A stretch of DNA of 7,050 bases from Chitinophaga pinensis (GTDB lineage: Bacteria > Bacteroidota > Bacteroidia > Flavobacteriales > Flavobacteriaceae). Shown piece by piece: positions 1-6,816 of this stretch. The notes under the pieces are model-generated. The model was not told where the DNA came from, searched no databases, and was given only the letters and a program-made list of their open reading frames with translations. The stretch's first letter is position 1, and the number at the start of each line of letters is the position of its first letter. The DNA lies in NCBI GenBank assembly GCA_943324925.2, contig CALPNL020000105.1, forward strand, positions 1-7,050. Direction: 5' to 3'. The position numbers and the translations under genes are program-made.

Positions 1-1
1 A

Positions 2-1537
2 ACGGCTGCAATTACTTATGCAGGAACTCCATTTTGTACCAGTTTGACTTCAGGACAAACAGTTACTTTAACGGGAACAGATGCCTATACTGGAGGAAGC
101 TACAGTTCAACGACTGGTATAACAATTAATTCAACGACAGGTGCGATTACTCCAAGTACCAGCACCCCAGGAAATTATGTGGTGACTTATACCGCACCAG
201 CAAGTGCAGGTTGTATTGCCGTGTCCACTACAACCAATGTGGTAATCACCGCATTACCAACCGCTACAATCACATATGCAGGAACCCCTTTCTGTACTAC
301 CTTAACAACAGGTCAATCGGTAACTTTAACCGGTACTGGAGGATATACAGGTGGAACTTATAGTGGAACTGCGGGATTGACAATAAATGCTACCACAGGA
401 GCAATAACTCCAAGTACGAGCACACCAGGAAACCATACAATAACATATACTATAGCTGCCGCTGCAGGGTGTGCCCAGGTTATAGCAACTACTACTATTG
501 TATTAACAAATGCATTAACTGTTAATATTTTATATGCTGGCACTCCATTTTGTAACAGTTTAACCGTAGGTCAACCAGTTACTTTAACTGGAACATCAAC
601 CTTTACAGGTGGAACTTTCAGCTCTTCAACCGGTCTAATCGTTAATGCAACAACTGGTGAGATTACTCCAAGTACCAGTACAGTAGGGAATTACGTGGTT
701 ACCTATACTGCTCCAGCAAATTCCGGCTGTTCTTCGGTGCCCGCTACTACTAATGTTGTCATTACAGCTTTACCAACCGCTACGATTAATTATGCAGGAA
801 CGCCTTTCTGCTCTAACTCAACTACTACTCAAGCAGTGACTTTAAGTGGAACTGGAGGATACACGGGTGGAACTTATAGTGGAACTGCGGGATTAACTAT
901 TAATGCTACTACTGGAGCAATCACTCCAAGCACTAGTACCCCAGGAAACCATACAATAACGTATACTATAGCTGCCGCTGCAGGATGTGCTCCAGTTACA
1001 ACTACTACTAGTATTGTTATTACCGCTCTTCCAACGGCCGCAATCACTTATGCAGGAACCCCATTTTGTACCAGTTTAACTTCAGGACAAGCAGTTACAT
1101 TAACAGGAACAGATGCCTATACAGGAGGAAGCTACAGTTCAACGACTGGACTTACCGTAAATGCAACGACTGGTGCGATTATTCCAAGTACCAGCACCCC
1201 AGGAAATTATGTGTTGACTTATACCGCACCCGCTAGTGCAGGTTGTGCTTCGGTACCAGTTACTACCAATGTTGTAATTACTGCTTTACCTACCGCTACA
1301 ATTACATATGCAGGAACCCCTTTCTGTACTACCTTAACAACAGGTCAATCGGTAACTTTAACCGGTACTGGAGGATACACAGGTGGGACTTATAGTGGAA
1401 CTGCAGGATTAACTATAGATGCTACTACTGGAGCAATAACACCAAGTACAAGCACCCCAGGTAACCATACAATAACGTATACTATAGCTGCCGCTGCAGG
1501 ATGTAATCCAGTTACAACTACAACTAATATTATTGTC
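2..1537 (+). repeat. Tandem 258-bp (86-residue) coding repeats, five complete plus one partial, in alternating A/B types
   Basis: The YAGTPFC motif recurs with its Tyr codon at 17, 275, 533, 791, 1049 and 1307, an exact 258-bp step with no indel. Using the TALP linker as boundary, units begin at 248, 506, 764, 1022 and 1280, and the first is cut by the window edge. Two types alternate. Type A (units with Tyr at 17, 533, 1049) carries a GNYV..TYTAP ending. Type B (275, 791, 1307) carries GGYTGGTYSGTAG and GNHTITYTIAAAAGC. The higher-order period is therefore 516 bp. The unit with Tyr at 533 is the most diverged and has lost the linker Pro. Units are strongly alike at DNA level, and 272-345 is identical to 1304-1377. 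The array continues upstream, so the true copy number is unknown. Confidence 0.95.
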
Positions 1538-3898
1538 AACCCAATACCTGTAGCTACTGCTACACCATCTGCGGTTACCATTTGCTCATTAGACACTACT
1601 AATATTGTCTTAACTAGTAATGCTATTGGAACTACTTATGCTTGGACTTCAGTAACAACAAATGTTACGGGAACTTCATCCTCTAATGGAAATAATATTT
1701 CAGATACTTTAACAATCGGGGGGAATACACCTGGAACTGTGGTTTATACTATTACTCCCTCAGGAAGTGGATGTACTGGTCTACCAATAACGGCAACGGT
1801 GACGGTTAATCCATTACCAATTGCAACTATTTCGGGTACTTCGTCTATTTGTTATAATACTTCTAGTTTGATTAATTTTACAGGAACTCCAAACGCTACA
1901 GTTACCTACACAGTTAATGGAGGAGCTAATCAAACTACGGTTCTAGATAATTTAGGTATAGGTTCGGTTTCAACAGGAAATTTAACTACCACGTCTACTT
2001 ATCAATTGGTTAGCGTGCTTGCAGCTGGTTTCCCAGCATGTACTCAAGTACAATCAGGATCAGTTGTAATTACTGTAATTCCTGTTCCTTTAGTAAATAC
2101 GGTGGTTTCATCACCTACAATTTGTTCTGGTCAGCCAACGGGAATTGCACTTTCAAGTAATGTTATATCGGCTACTTATAATTGGACGGTTACTCAATCA
2201 GGTGTTTCAGGTGCAAGCTCAGGAAGTGGTTCCATTATTTCTCAAGTACTTACAGCAACTGGCGGAGTTCCAGGTACTGCTACTTATTCTATAATGGCAA
2301 ATGAAGGGACGTGTCAAGGACCTGTAACGCCAATAACTATTACAGTTAATCCAATACCGGTGGTAACACCTTCAACTGTATTACAGTCAATTTGTTCAGG
2401 AAATGTTTCTCCAATTCAATTAACCAGCAATGTGGCTGGAACGGTATTCAATTGGAATGTGGTACAAACAAATGTTACTGGTGCGAGTAATGGAAGTGGA
2501 AATACAATAGCTCAAGTTTTAACTACCACAAGTAACAATGTGGGAGAAGCGGTTTATTCTGTTATACCTACTGTTGGGGGCTGCCCAGGAATTCCAATAT
2601 TAGTTACAGTAAAAGTGAATCCAATTCCAGTAGCTACAGCAAATGCAGCAGTAACTACGATTTGTTCGTCTTCAACTACCAATATTGCCTTAACAAGCTC
2701 CGTTGCAGGTACCACTTTTTCATGGACAGTTATCCAAACGGGTATTTTTGGTGCTACATCGGGTACTGGAAATTCTATAGCTCAAACATTGACTACGGTT
2801 AGTAATACACCAGGATCTGTTCGTTATACAATTACTCCATCAATTAATGGATGTTTGGGTGCACCAATAACAGTAACAATTACGGTAAATCCAACACCTG
2901 AAGTATTTGGATCATCTACATCAACAATTTGTAGTGGTGAAACACCAAATATCTCTTTATTTCCAAGTATTGCAGCGACCACATTTGCATGGACAGTTAA
3001 TCCAATCAATGTTACTGGAGCACAAGCTGGTACTGGAATTGTAATTAATGATATATTAACTGCCTCACCTAATTTGGGTACTGCAGTTTATACGGTTACC
3101 CCAACAGCTAATGGTTGTTCAGGGACCCCTTTAAATATTACTGTTACTGTTAATCCAGCACCAGTTCCTCAAATAAACGATGGAGTAATTTGTGTAAATC
3201 AAGCCACGGGTGTATCGTATAAAAATTATATTATAAATACTAATTTAAGTAATGTTACCTATGATTTTGCTTGGTATTTTAATGGTGTGCTAATTAATGG
3301 GGCCGTGAATGACACCTACGAAGCAACTCAAGCAGGAATCTATTCTGTTGTAGCAACTAATACTGCTACTGGATGTAAATCAGTATTAACGCAAGCTGTC
3401 GTTTTAGCTTCGTTCCCGGGAACTTCTGTAAGTACAACAGAAACGCTTGCATTTAGTGATAATGCAATAATTACTGTAGATGTTACAGGAGGAAATGCGT
3501 CATTTTTATATTCGTTAGACAACGGTCCAACTCAATCTTCAAATGTCTTTATGGATGTTTCACCAGGGCCGCATGTTGTTACTGTTACAGATGCAAATGG
3601 TTGTACTTATTTAACTCAGCTAGTAACAATAATTGGGTATCCAACTTATTTTACACCTAATGGTGATGGATATCACGAAACCTGGAATATTGTAGGTTTA
3701 GGAGATACTGCAAAAGTATTTATCTTTGATAGATATGGTAAATTAATAAAACAAATAAGTCCAACAGGCGAGGGCTGGGACGGAACTTTAAATGGAGAAC
3801 CATTGATGTCCACGGATTATTGGTTTACAGTGGACTATAAAGAACCACAAACAGGAGAAAGTAAAGTGTTCCGATCTCACTTTTCATTGAAAAGATAA
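2..3898 (+). CDS. Giant repeat-rich surface protein (adhesin-like), 5'-truncated, type B T9SS sorting domain
   Basis: The reading frame is open from the first bases of the window to TAA at 3896-3898 (1298 residues seen). The residues before the TTG at 44 already match the repeat consensus, so the gene starts upstream. Order of parts: 86-residue Thr/Ser/Gly-rich repeats (2-1537), six PKD/Ig-like repeats of about 90 residues (1538-3151), an Ig-like module (about 3152-3410), a SprB-repeat-like module with YSLDNG and VTDANGC (about 3411-3637), and a C-terminal domain (3638-3895) with YFTPNGDGYHETW, IFDRYGKLI and GWDGTLNGEPL, typical of the gliding-motility/T9SS type B sorting domain. By family knowledge such proteins cross the outer membrane through T9SS and act as surface adhesins, matrix proteins or gliding adhesins like SprB; the specific role here is inference. 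Each Ig-like unit carries one Cys near its start and one near its end. No sprF/porP-like partner follows. Confident as T9SS cargo, unsure of ligand. Confidence 0.9.
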   Translation, partial: TAAITYAGTPFCTSLTSGQTVTLTGTDAYTGGSYSSTTGITINSTTGAITPSTSTPGNYVVTYTAPASAGCIAVSTTTNVVITALPTATITYAGTPFCTTLTTGQSVTLTGTGGYTGGTYSGTAGLTINATTGAITPSTSTPGNHTITYTIAAAAGCAQVIATTTIVLTNALTVNILYAGTPFCNSLTVGQPVTLTGTSTFTGGTFSSSTGLIVNATTGEITPSTSTVGNYVVTYTAPANSGCSSVPATTNVVITALPTATINYAGTPFCSNSTTTQAVTLSGTGGYTGGTYSGTAGLTINATTGAITPSTSTPGNHTITYTIAAAAGCAPVTTTTSIVITALPTAAITYAGTPFCTSLTSGQAVTLTGTDAYTGGSYSSTTGLTVNATTGAIIPSTSTPGNYVLTYTAPASAGCASVPVTTNVVITALPTATITYAGTPFCTTLTTGQSVTLTGTGGYTGGTYSGTAGLTIDATTGAITPSTSTPGNHTITYTIAAAAGCNPVTTTTNIIVNPIPVATATPSAVTICSLDTTNIVLTSNAIGTTYAWTSVTTNVTGTSSSNGNNISDTLTIGGNTPGTVVYTITPSGSGCTGLPITATVTVNPLPIATISGTSSICYNTSSLINFTGTPNATVTYTVNGGANQTTVLDNLGIGSVSTGNLTTTSTYQLVSVLAAGFPACTQVQSGSVVITVIPVPLVNTVVSSPTICSGQPTGIALSSNVISATYNWTVTQSGVSGASSGSGSIISQVLTATGGVPGTATYSIMANEGTCQGPVTPITITVNPIPVVTPSTVLQSICSGNVSPIQLTSNVAGTVFNWNVVQTNVTGASNGSGNTIAQVLTTTSNNVGEAVYSVIPTVGGCPGIPILVTVKVNPIPVATANAAVTTICSSSTTNIALTSSVAGTTFSWTVIQTGIFGATSGTGNSIAQTLTTVSNTPGSVRYTITPSINGCLGAPITVTITVNPTPEVFGSSTSTICSGETPNISLFPSIAATTFAWTVNPINVTGAQAGTGIVINDILTASPNLGTAVYTVTPTANGCSGTPLNITVTVNPAPVPQINDGVICVNQATGVSYKNYIINTNLSNVTYDFAWYFNGVLINGAVNDTYEATQAGIYSVVATNTATGCKSVLTQAVVLASFPGTSVSTTETLAFSDNAIITVDVTGGNASFLYSLDNGPTQSSNVFMDVSPGPHVVTVTDANGCTYLTQLVTIIGYPTYFTPNGDGYHETWNIVGLGDTAKVFIFDRYGKLIKQISPTGEGWDGTLNGEPLMSTDYWFTVDYKEPQTGESKVFRSHFSLKR
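1538..3151 (+). repeat. Tandem PKD/Ig-like coding repeats of about 270 bp (six units)
   Basis: Units begin at the NPIP-type linker at 1538, 1808, 2078, 2348, 2618 and 2888. The first five are exactly 270 bp (90 residues) and the sixth is 264 bp. Typical unit: linker N-P-x-P, then an xxIC motif, a central W (AW, NW or SW) followed by a Val/Thr-rich strand, an SG-rich turn, a YxI or YxV strand, a Cys (usually GC), and a final TVTV strand. The second unit (1808-2077) is divergent: it lacks the W and has an FPAC ending, yet it keeps the exact length. The pattern fits the PKD-like/Ig-like modules common in Bacteroidota T9SS proteins. DNA identity between units is visibly lower than in the preceding array, which suggests an older duplication. 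The NPIP linker aligns with the TALP linker of the 86-residue units, so the two arrays are in the same phase. Confidence 0.9.
3638..3895 (+). other. Type B T9SS C-terminal sorting domain (gliding-motility-associated C-terminal domain type)
   Basis: The last 86 codons of the long surface protein contain YFTPNGDGYHETW, then IFDRYGKLI, GEGWDGTLNGEPL, DYWFTVDY and a final FRSHFSLKR. This order is characteristic of the CHU_C/type B sorting signal seen on large Bacteroidota adhesins such as SprB. By family knowledge, type B cargo may depend on an SprF/PorP-like protein for secretion and surface anchoring. Confidence 0.93.
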
Positions 3899-3916
3899 AA
3901 TTATTTATACAAATAT

Positions 3917-3945
3917 AAGAGTCCTAGCCATTAGGGCTCTTTTTT
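3917..3945 (+). terminator. Rho-independent terminator after the surface-protein gene
   Basis: A 10-bp hairpin (left arm 3917-3926, right arm 3932-3941, one G-T pair, loop GCCAT at 3927-3931) runs into six T residues at 3940-3945. It begins 18 bases after the TAA at 3898, so it ends the surface-protein transcript. This separates the gene from the downstream nuclease. Confidence 0.9.
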
Positions 3946-3989
3946 GTTTATTATATTTAAAGTAAGTATCATTAAATTAATTAATTAAG

Positions 3990-3997
3990 TACCTTTG
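3990..3997 (+). promoter_or_regulatory. Bacteroidota-type promoter -7 box (TACCTTTG) of the secreted nuclease gene
   Basis: TACCTTTG matches the TAnnTTTG consensus of the Bacteroidota primary sigma factor exactly. No good TTG is present at the usual -33 distance, so the upstream element is weak or missing. Transcription would start near 4001, giving a leader of about 16 bases before the ATG at 4017. This argues against the in-frame GTG at 3999 as the start. Confidence 0.65.
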
Positions 3998-4016
3998 AGT
4001 GCTTAAATTTTTCATA

Positions 4017-5996
4017 ATGCTACAAAAGTCCCTCTTTGTTATACTATTACTATGTAGTTTTTTTTCAAATGCGCAACTAGTAATTAACGAAATAGATCCT
4101 GATACCAATTCAACGGATGTAAAAGAATTCATTGAATTAAAATCTAGTGTCCCTAATTTTTCATTAGATGGTTATGTTGTTGTTTTTTTTAATGCCGGTA
4201 GTTCAAGTCCCTATACGGGAACTTCAAGTTATTATGCCATAGATTTGGATGGATTGATTACTGATGGAAATGGAGTTATTCTACTTGGGAATGCGCAAGT
4301 AACCCCTTCAGTTTCGTTTATTTTTCCTCAAAATACAATTCAGAATGGTCCAGATGCTGTGGCTATTTATTTAGGAAATGCCTCTGATTTTCCAATTAAT
4401 ACTCCTGCAATCGCTACCAATCTAATCGATGCTTTAGCTTATAGTAATAGCGGAACCACTTCTGCTTCAGCATTAATGACAATTTTGGGAGAAACGGTAT
4501 CCTACAATGAGAACCTAAATGGATTGGCTACTTCCCAATCTATTCAGCGTAAAGCTGATGGAACATACGAAGTCAAAACACCTACCCCGAGAGCAAACAA
4601 TGATGGTTCAGGAATTGTTTTTAATGGAATTGCAATTTCTTATTCTTCAATTTCAATTTCTGAAGGGCAGAGTTTTTCAATTACATTTACAACTGATAAT
4701 CCAGTTACAAGTGCTTTAAATTTATCTCTCACTTTAAATAACGGTAGTTTTAATTCAAATGATTTTTCCGGAAATCTAAACGTTACTATTCCAATGGGCG
4801 CCAATTCCATTTCTTCAACGATTCAAATTTTAAATGATGGAAGTAATGAAGGTGATGAAAACATGAAAATTTCATTAGCAGCTGTCCCAAGTGATTACGT
4901 AATTTTAAATAATAATATCTCCATTAGAGTTAACGATATTAATTTTGTTGTTCAGCCATGGGGAACTCCAATTCGGCCAACCTATGGTCTATGTCCTAGT
5001 GCTATTCCAGCGGGTTATTATAGTACTTTAGAGGGTAAGTCGGGTCAGAATTTGCGCTTAGCAATTCGAGATATTATTGCAAATCCAAATAGTGTTCGTG
5101 TTCAAAATTATGGAGATGCTTATACTATACTTAAAGATGCCGATCAAAATCCTGAGAATAGCGGGCAAGTTTGGATGATTTATGACGAGCAACCCATTTC
5201 AAAAATTGATTACCAAACGGATAATAGCATTATTGGTAAGTGGAATCGGGAACACATTTATTGTCAATCAAGGCTGGGAATTCCCTCAACTTTTATTCCA
5301 AATGGAATCCCAGACGGAATTAACACTTGGCGTTTAACAACAGGAAGCAGTGACATTGAGGCGAGTCATGATGATGCACATCATCTTCGTGCTGTTGGAG
5401 GTCAAGAAAATAGCACAAGAAATAATAGAAATTACGGAGTTGACTACAACGGTCCCACAGGTACTATAGGAAGTTGGCGCGGAGATGTTGCCCGAGCAAT
5501 TTTCTATATGACAATTAGATACAACACTTTAAACGTCGTTAATGGGGACCCAGCGAGTTCACCAACAGGTCAAATAGGTGATTTGGCCACTTTATTATCA
5601 TGGAATTCTTTAGATCCTGCGGATGATTTTGAAATGAATAGAAACAATGTGATTTATAACTGGCAAATGAATCGAAATCCTTTTGTAGATTACCCTGCAT
5701 TAGTAAATTATGTATTTGGAAATTTAACTAATTCAACTTGGAATGCTGCACTTTCAACAACCGATTTCAATCAAAAGACGCCAACTATTTATCCTAATCC
5801 AGCTAAAAACCAATTTGCTATTTCTGGCTTAGACCAAATCAGTAAATTGGATATCTTCACACTTTCGGGTGTAAAAGTGGCTAGTTATATCGTTTCAAAT
5901 GAATCGCAAGTCGCTTTTAATTTGCCTTCAGGAATTTATTTGGTTAAAATTACTAATGACCTACTTTCAACTACAAAAAAACTAATAGTTAATTAA
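4017..5996 (+). CDS. Secreted endonuclease I family nuclease with lamin-tail-like and Calx-beta-like domains, type A T9SS signal
   Basis: The 659-residue protein is predicted to be exported and to cut nucleic acids outside the cell. Residues 1-19 are a signal peptide (MLQKSL, a hydrophobic core, then SNA before Gln20). About 21-195 resembles a lamin-tail domain (LVINEIDPD, EFIELK, ending TPTPRANN). About 205-309 resembles a Calx-beta domain (ISISEGQSF, DGSNEGDENMKISL). About 332-569 is an endonuclease I/EndA-type domain with WNREH (409-413), DAHHLRAVGGQENSTRNN (453-470), and a late segment with LLSWNSLDPAD and NRNPFVDYPALV. By comparison with Vvn-type nucleases, His413 would be the general base and Glu412 and Asn465 metal ligands. 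About 591-659 is a type A sorting domain (IYPNPAKNQF, GIYLVKI, KKLIVN). ATG 4017 is chosen because the signal peptide begins there and the GTG at 3999 lies against the -7 box. The role could be nutrient scavenging or degradation of extracellular DNA; substrate preference is not visible. Confidence 0.9.
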   Translation: MLQKSLFVILLLCSFFSNAQLVINEIDPDTNSTDVKEFIELKSSVPNFSLDGYVVVFFNAGSSSPYTGTSSYYAIDLDGLITDGNGVILLGNAQVTPSVSFIFPQNTIQNGPDAVAIYLGNASDFPINTPAIATNLIDALAYSNSGTTSASALMTILGETVSYNENLNGLATSQSIQRKADGTYEVKTPTPRANNDGSGIVFNGIAISYSSISISEGQSFSITFTTDNPVTSALNLSLTLNNGSFNSNDFSGNLNVTIPMGANSISSTIQILNDGSNEGDENMKISLAAVPSDYVILNNNISIRVNDINFVVQPWGTPIRPTYGLCPSAIPAGYYSTLEGKSGQNLRLAIRDIIANPNSVRVQNYGDAYTILKDADQNPENSGQVWMIYDEQPISKIDYQTDNSIIGKWNREHIYCQSRLGIPSTFIPNGIPDGINTWRLTTGSSDIEASHDDAHHLRAVGGQENSTRNNRNYGVDYNGPTGTIGSWRGDVARAIFYMTIRYNTLNVVNGDPASSPTGQIGDLATLLSWNSLDPADDFEMNRNNVIYNWQMNRNPFVDYPALVNYVFGNLTNSTWNAALSTTDFNQKTPTIYPNPAKNQFAISGLDQISKLDIFTLSGVKVASYIVSNESQVAFNLPSGIYLVKITNDLLSTTKKLIVN

Positions 5997-6012
5997 TTTC
6001 TTTTCAATTGAC

Positions 6013-6020
6013 TATATTTG
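6013..6020 (+). promoter_or_regulatory. Bacteroidota-type promoter -7 box (TATATTTG) directly before the 181-residue gene
   Basis: TATATTTG matches TAnnTTTG exactly and ends three bases before the ATG at 6024. If used, transcription would start at or within a base or two of the start codon, giving a leaderless or nearly leaderless mRNA. No convincing -33 TTG is seen, and the AT-rich context makes a chance match possible. Confidence 0.45.
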
Positions 6021-6023
6021 AAA

Positions 6024-6569
6024 ATGGAGGAAAAATTTCAATTACCAGCAGGATTTTTTAAAAATACTTTTTGTGTTTTTGAGGAGATTCTACCTCCAAA
6101 TTTTGGCAATAAAAAATTTGATTATGTGAGTAAGTCGGGGAGTAGTTACTATTTTTCTAAACAAGGGATGTACCGACTTTCTAACCATTGGGGCCGTTTG
6201 GCAAATAGCAAATGGCGATTGGTCTCGTCTGAAGTTACTACCGATTCAAAATACAAATGGGGCTTTGCTCCTTGGGAGTCCTTTTACCCTGACAATTCAA
6301 TTGATCAATTGTATTTTATCCAACCCGATTTTTTTACTAATACAGTAAATTACCAGCATAAAAATGCTCCTGATTTTGATAATAAAGCCGTCCTTAGAAC
6401 CAGTTTAGAAACTGCAAAAAAGATCAAGCAAATACGCAACTTAATGAACTTAACATCTTGGGCAAAGTATTTTGATTACGAAGATATCAATGAGTTAAGA
6501 AAGAAAATTATTCTAGAATTGGTTTACACCGATAAATCTTTGGAAGAAATAAAACGGGAGTTTCAATAA
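6024..6569 (+). CDS. Unrecognised 181-residue, probably cytoplasmic protein
   Basis: I do not recognise a named family. The ATG at 6024 is preferred over the in-frame TTG at 6018, which overlaps the TATATTTG box. There is no signal peptide or membrane segment. The N-terminal two-thirds is rich in aromatic residues and looks like a compact beta-rich domain: SKSGSSYYFSKQGMYRLSNHWG (36-57) leads to KWRL (63-66) and YKWGFAPWESFYP (77-89). The C-terminal third (about residues 125-181) is charged and probably helical (TAKKIKQIRNL, NELRKKIILELVY, SLEEIKREF). The strongly patterned NHWGR and KWRL motifs and the normal composition suggest a real conserved gene. It starts 27 bases after the nuclease stop with no terminator between, so read-through is possible, but nothing ties it functionally to the nuclease. 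The 49-residue gene follows 13 bases later. Confidence 0.8.
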   Translation: MEEKFQLPAGFFKNTFCVFEEILPPNFGNKKFDYVSKSGSSYYFSKQGMYRLSNHWGRLANSKWRLVSSEVTTDSKYKWGFAPWESFYPDNSIDQLYFIQPDFFTNTVNYQHKNAPDFDNKAVLRTSLETAKKIKQIRNLMNLTSWAKYFDYEDINELRKKIILELVYTDKSLEEIKREFQ

Positions 6570-6582
6570 AAAAATAAATAGA

Positions 6583-6732
6583 GTGAGTAGAAATACCGAA
6601 AAGAACATCAAAAAGCATAACGATAAGTTACACAAAGCGCAGGCTAAGGCTAAAAGTGCCTCCGTTGCTAGAAAAGAAATGCTGAAAAAAATAGTTCGAA
6701 AGTTTAATACCGATTCCGAAAGTAATTTGTAA
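6583..6732 (+). CDS. Small highly basic 49-residue protein, GTG start
   Basis: An open frame from GTG 6583 to TAA 6730-6732 encodes 49 residues. The only upstream in-frame codons back to the TAA at 6550 lack ATG, GTG or TTG, so GTG is the likely start. The protein has 11 Lys, 3 Arg and 2 His against 5 acidic residues, and most of it should be one amphipathic helix with Ala/Lys spacing (HKAQAKAKSASVARKEMLKK, 17-36). No signal peptide or Cys is seen. Composition suggests nucleic-acid or ribosome association, but that is inference and I know no named family. It lies 13 bases after the 181-residue gene in the same direction and is probably co-transcribed. The overlapping minus-strand frame over 6513-6749 is Phe/Leu-rich only because it is the complement of Lys-rich codons. 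Confidence 0.6.
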   Translation: MSRNTEKNIKKHNDKLHKAQAKAKSASVARKEMLKKIVRKFNTDSESNL

Positions 6733-6795
6733 ATACCGTTACTTTCCAATACAGAATATGAAGTAGCATTGATTATCAGTTAGTTATGAGTTTAT

Positions 6796-6816
6796 GGTAG
6801 CAAATAGGTAACAAAT
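6796..6816. repeat. Two near-identical 10-bp direct repeats spaced 11 bp
   Basis: GGTAGCAAAT (6796-6805) and GGTAACAAAT (6807-6816) differ at one base and start 11 bp apart, about one helical turn, so a protein could contact both on the same face of the DNA. They lie in the gene-free stretch 6733-6928 between two convergent genes, where I see no other gene, RNA or strong hairpin. A recombinase arm-type site or a regulator site is possible but not shown. Confidence 0.4.

Noticed and set aside
44..46. TTG as start of the surface protein
   Set aside because: The frame and the repeat consensus continue upstream to the window edge, so this is an internal Leu.
358..543. Minus-strand open frame
   Set aside because: It is the complement of a type B repeat; the same shadow reappears over 1390-1596 with a similar sequence, as expected from repeated codons of the plus-strand gene.
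2..1537. CRISPR array or non-coding satellite
   Set aside because: The period is a multiple of three, units are 258 bp, codon frame is kept throughout and there are no spacers.
1390..1596. Minus-strand open frame
   Set aside because: Shadow of the last type B repeat and the array junction; no start context and incompatible with the strong plus-strand coding pattern.
2824..3522. Two minus-strand open frames (2824-3009 and 3340-3522)
   Set aside because: Both lie inside the plus-strand surface-protein gene and show no domain-like pattern.
4519..4719. Plus-strand open frame in another phase inside the nuclease gene
   Set aside because: Low-complexity Leu/Gln-rich shadow of the nuclease coding frame.
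6513..6749. Minus-strand frame resembling a Phe/Leu-rich membrane protein
   Set aside because: It overlaps the end of the 181-residue gene and the 49-residue gene; its hydrophobic look follows from the complement of AAA/AAG codons.
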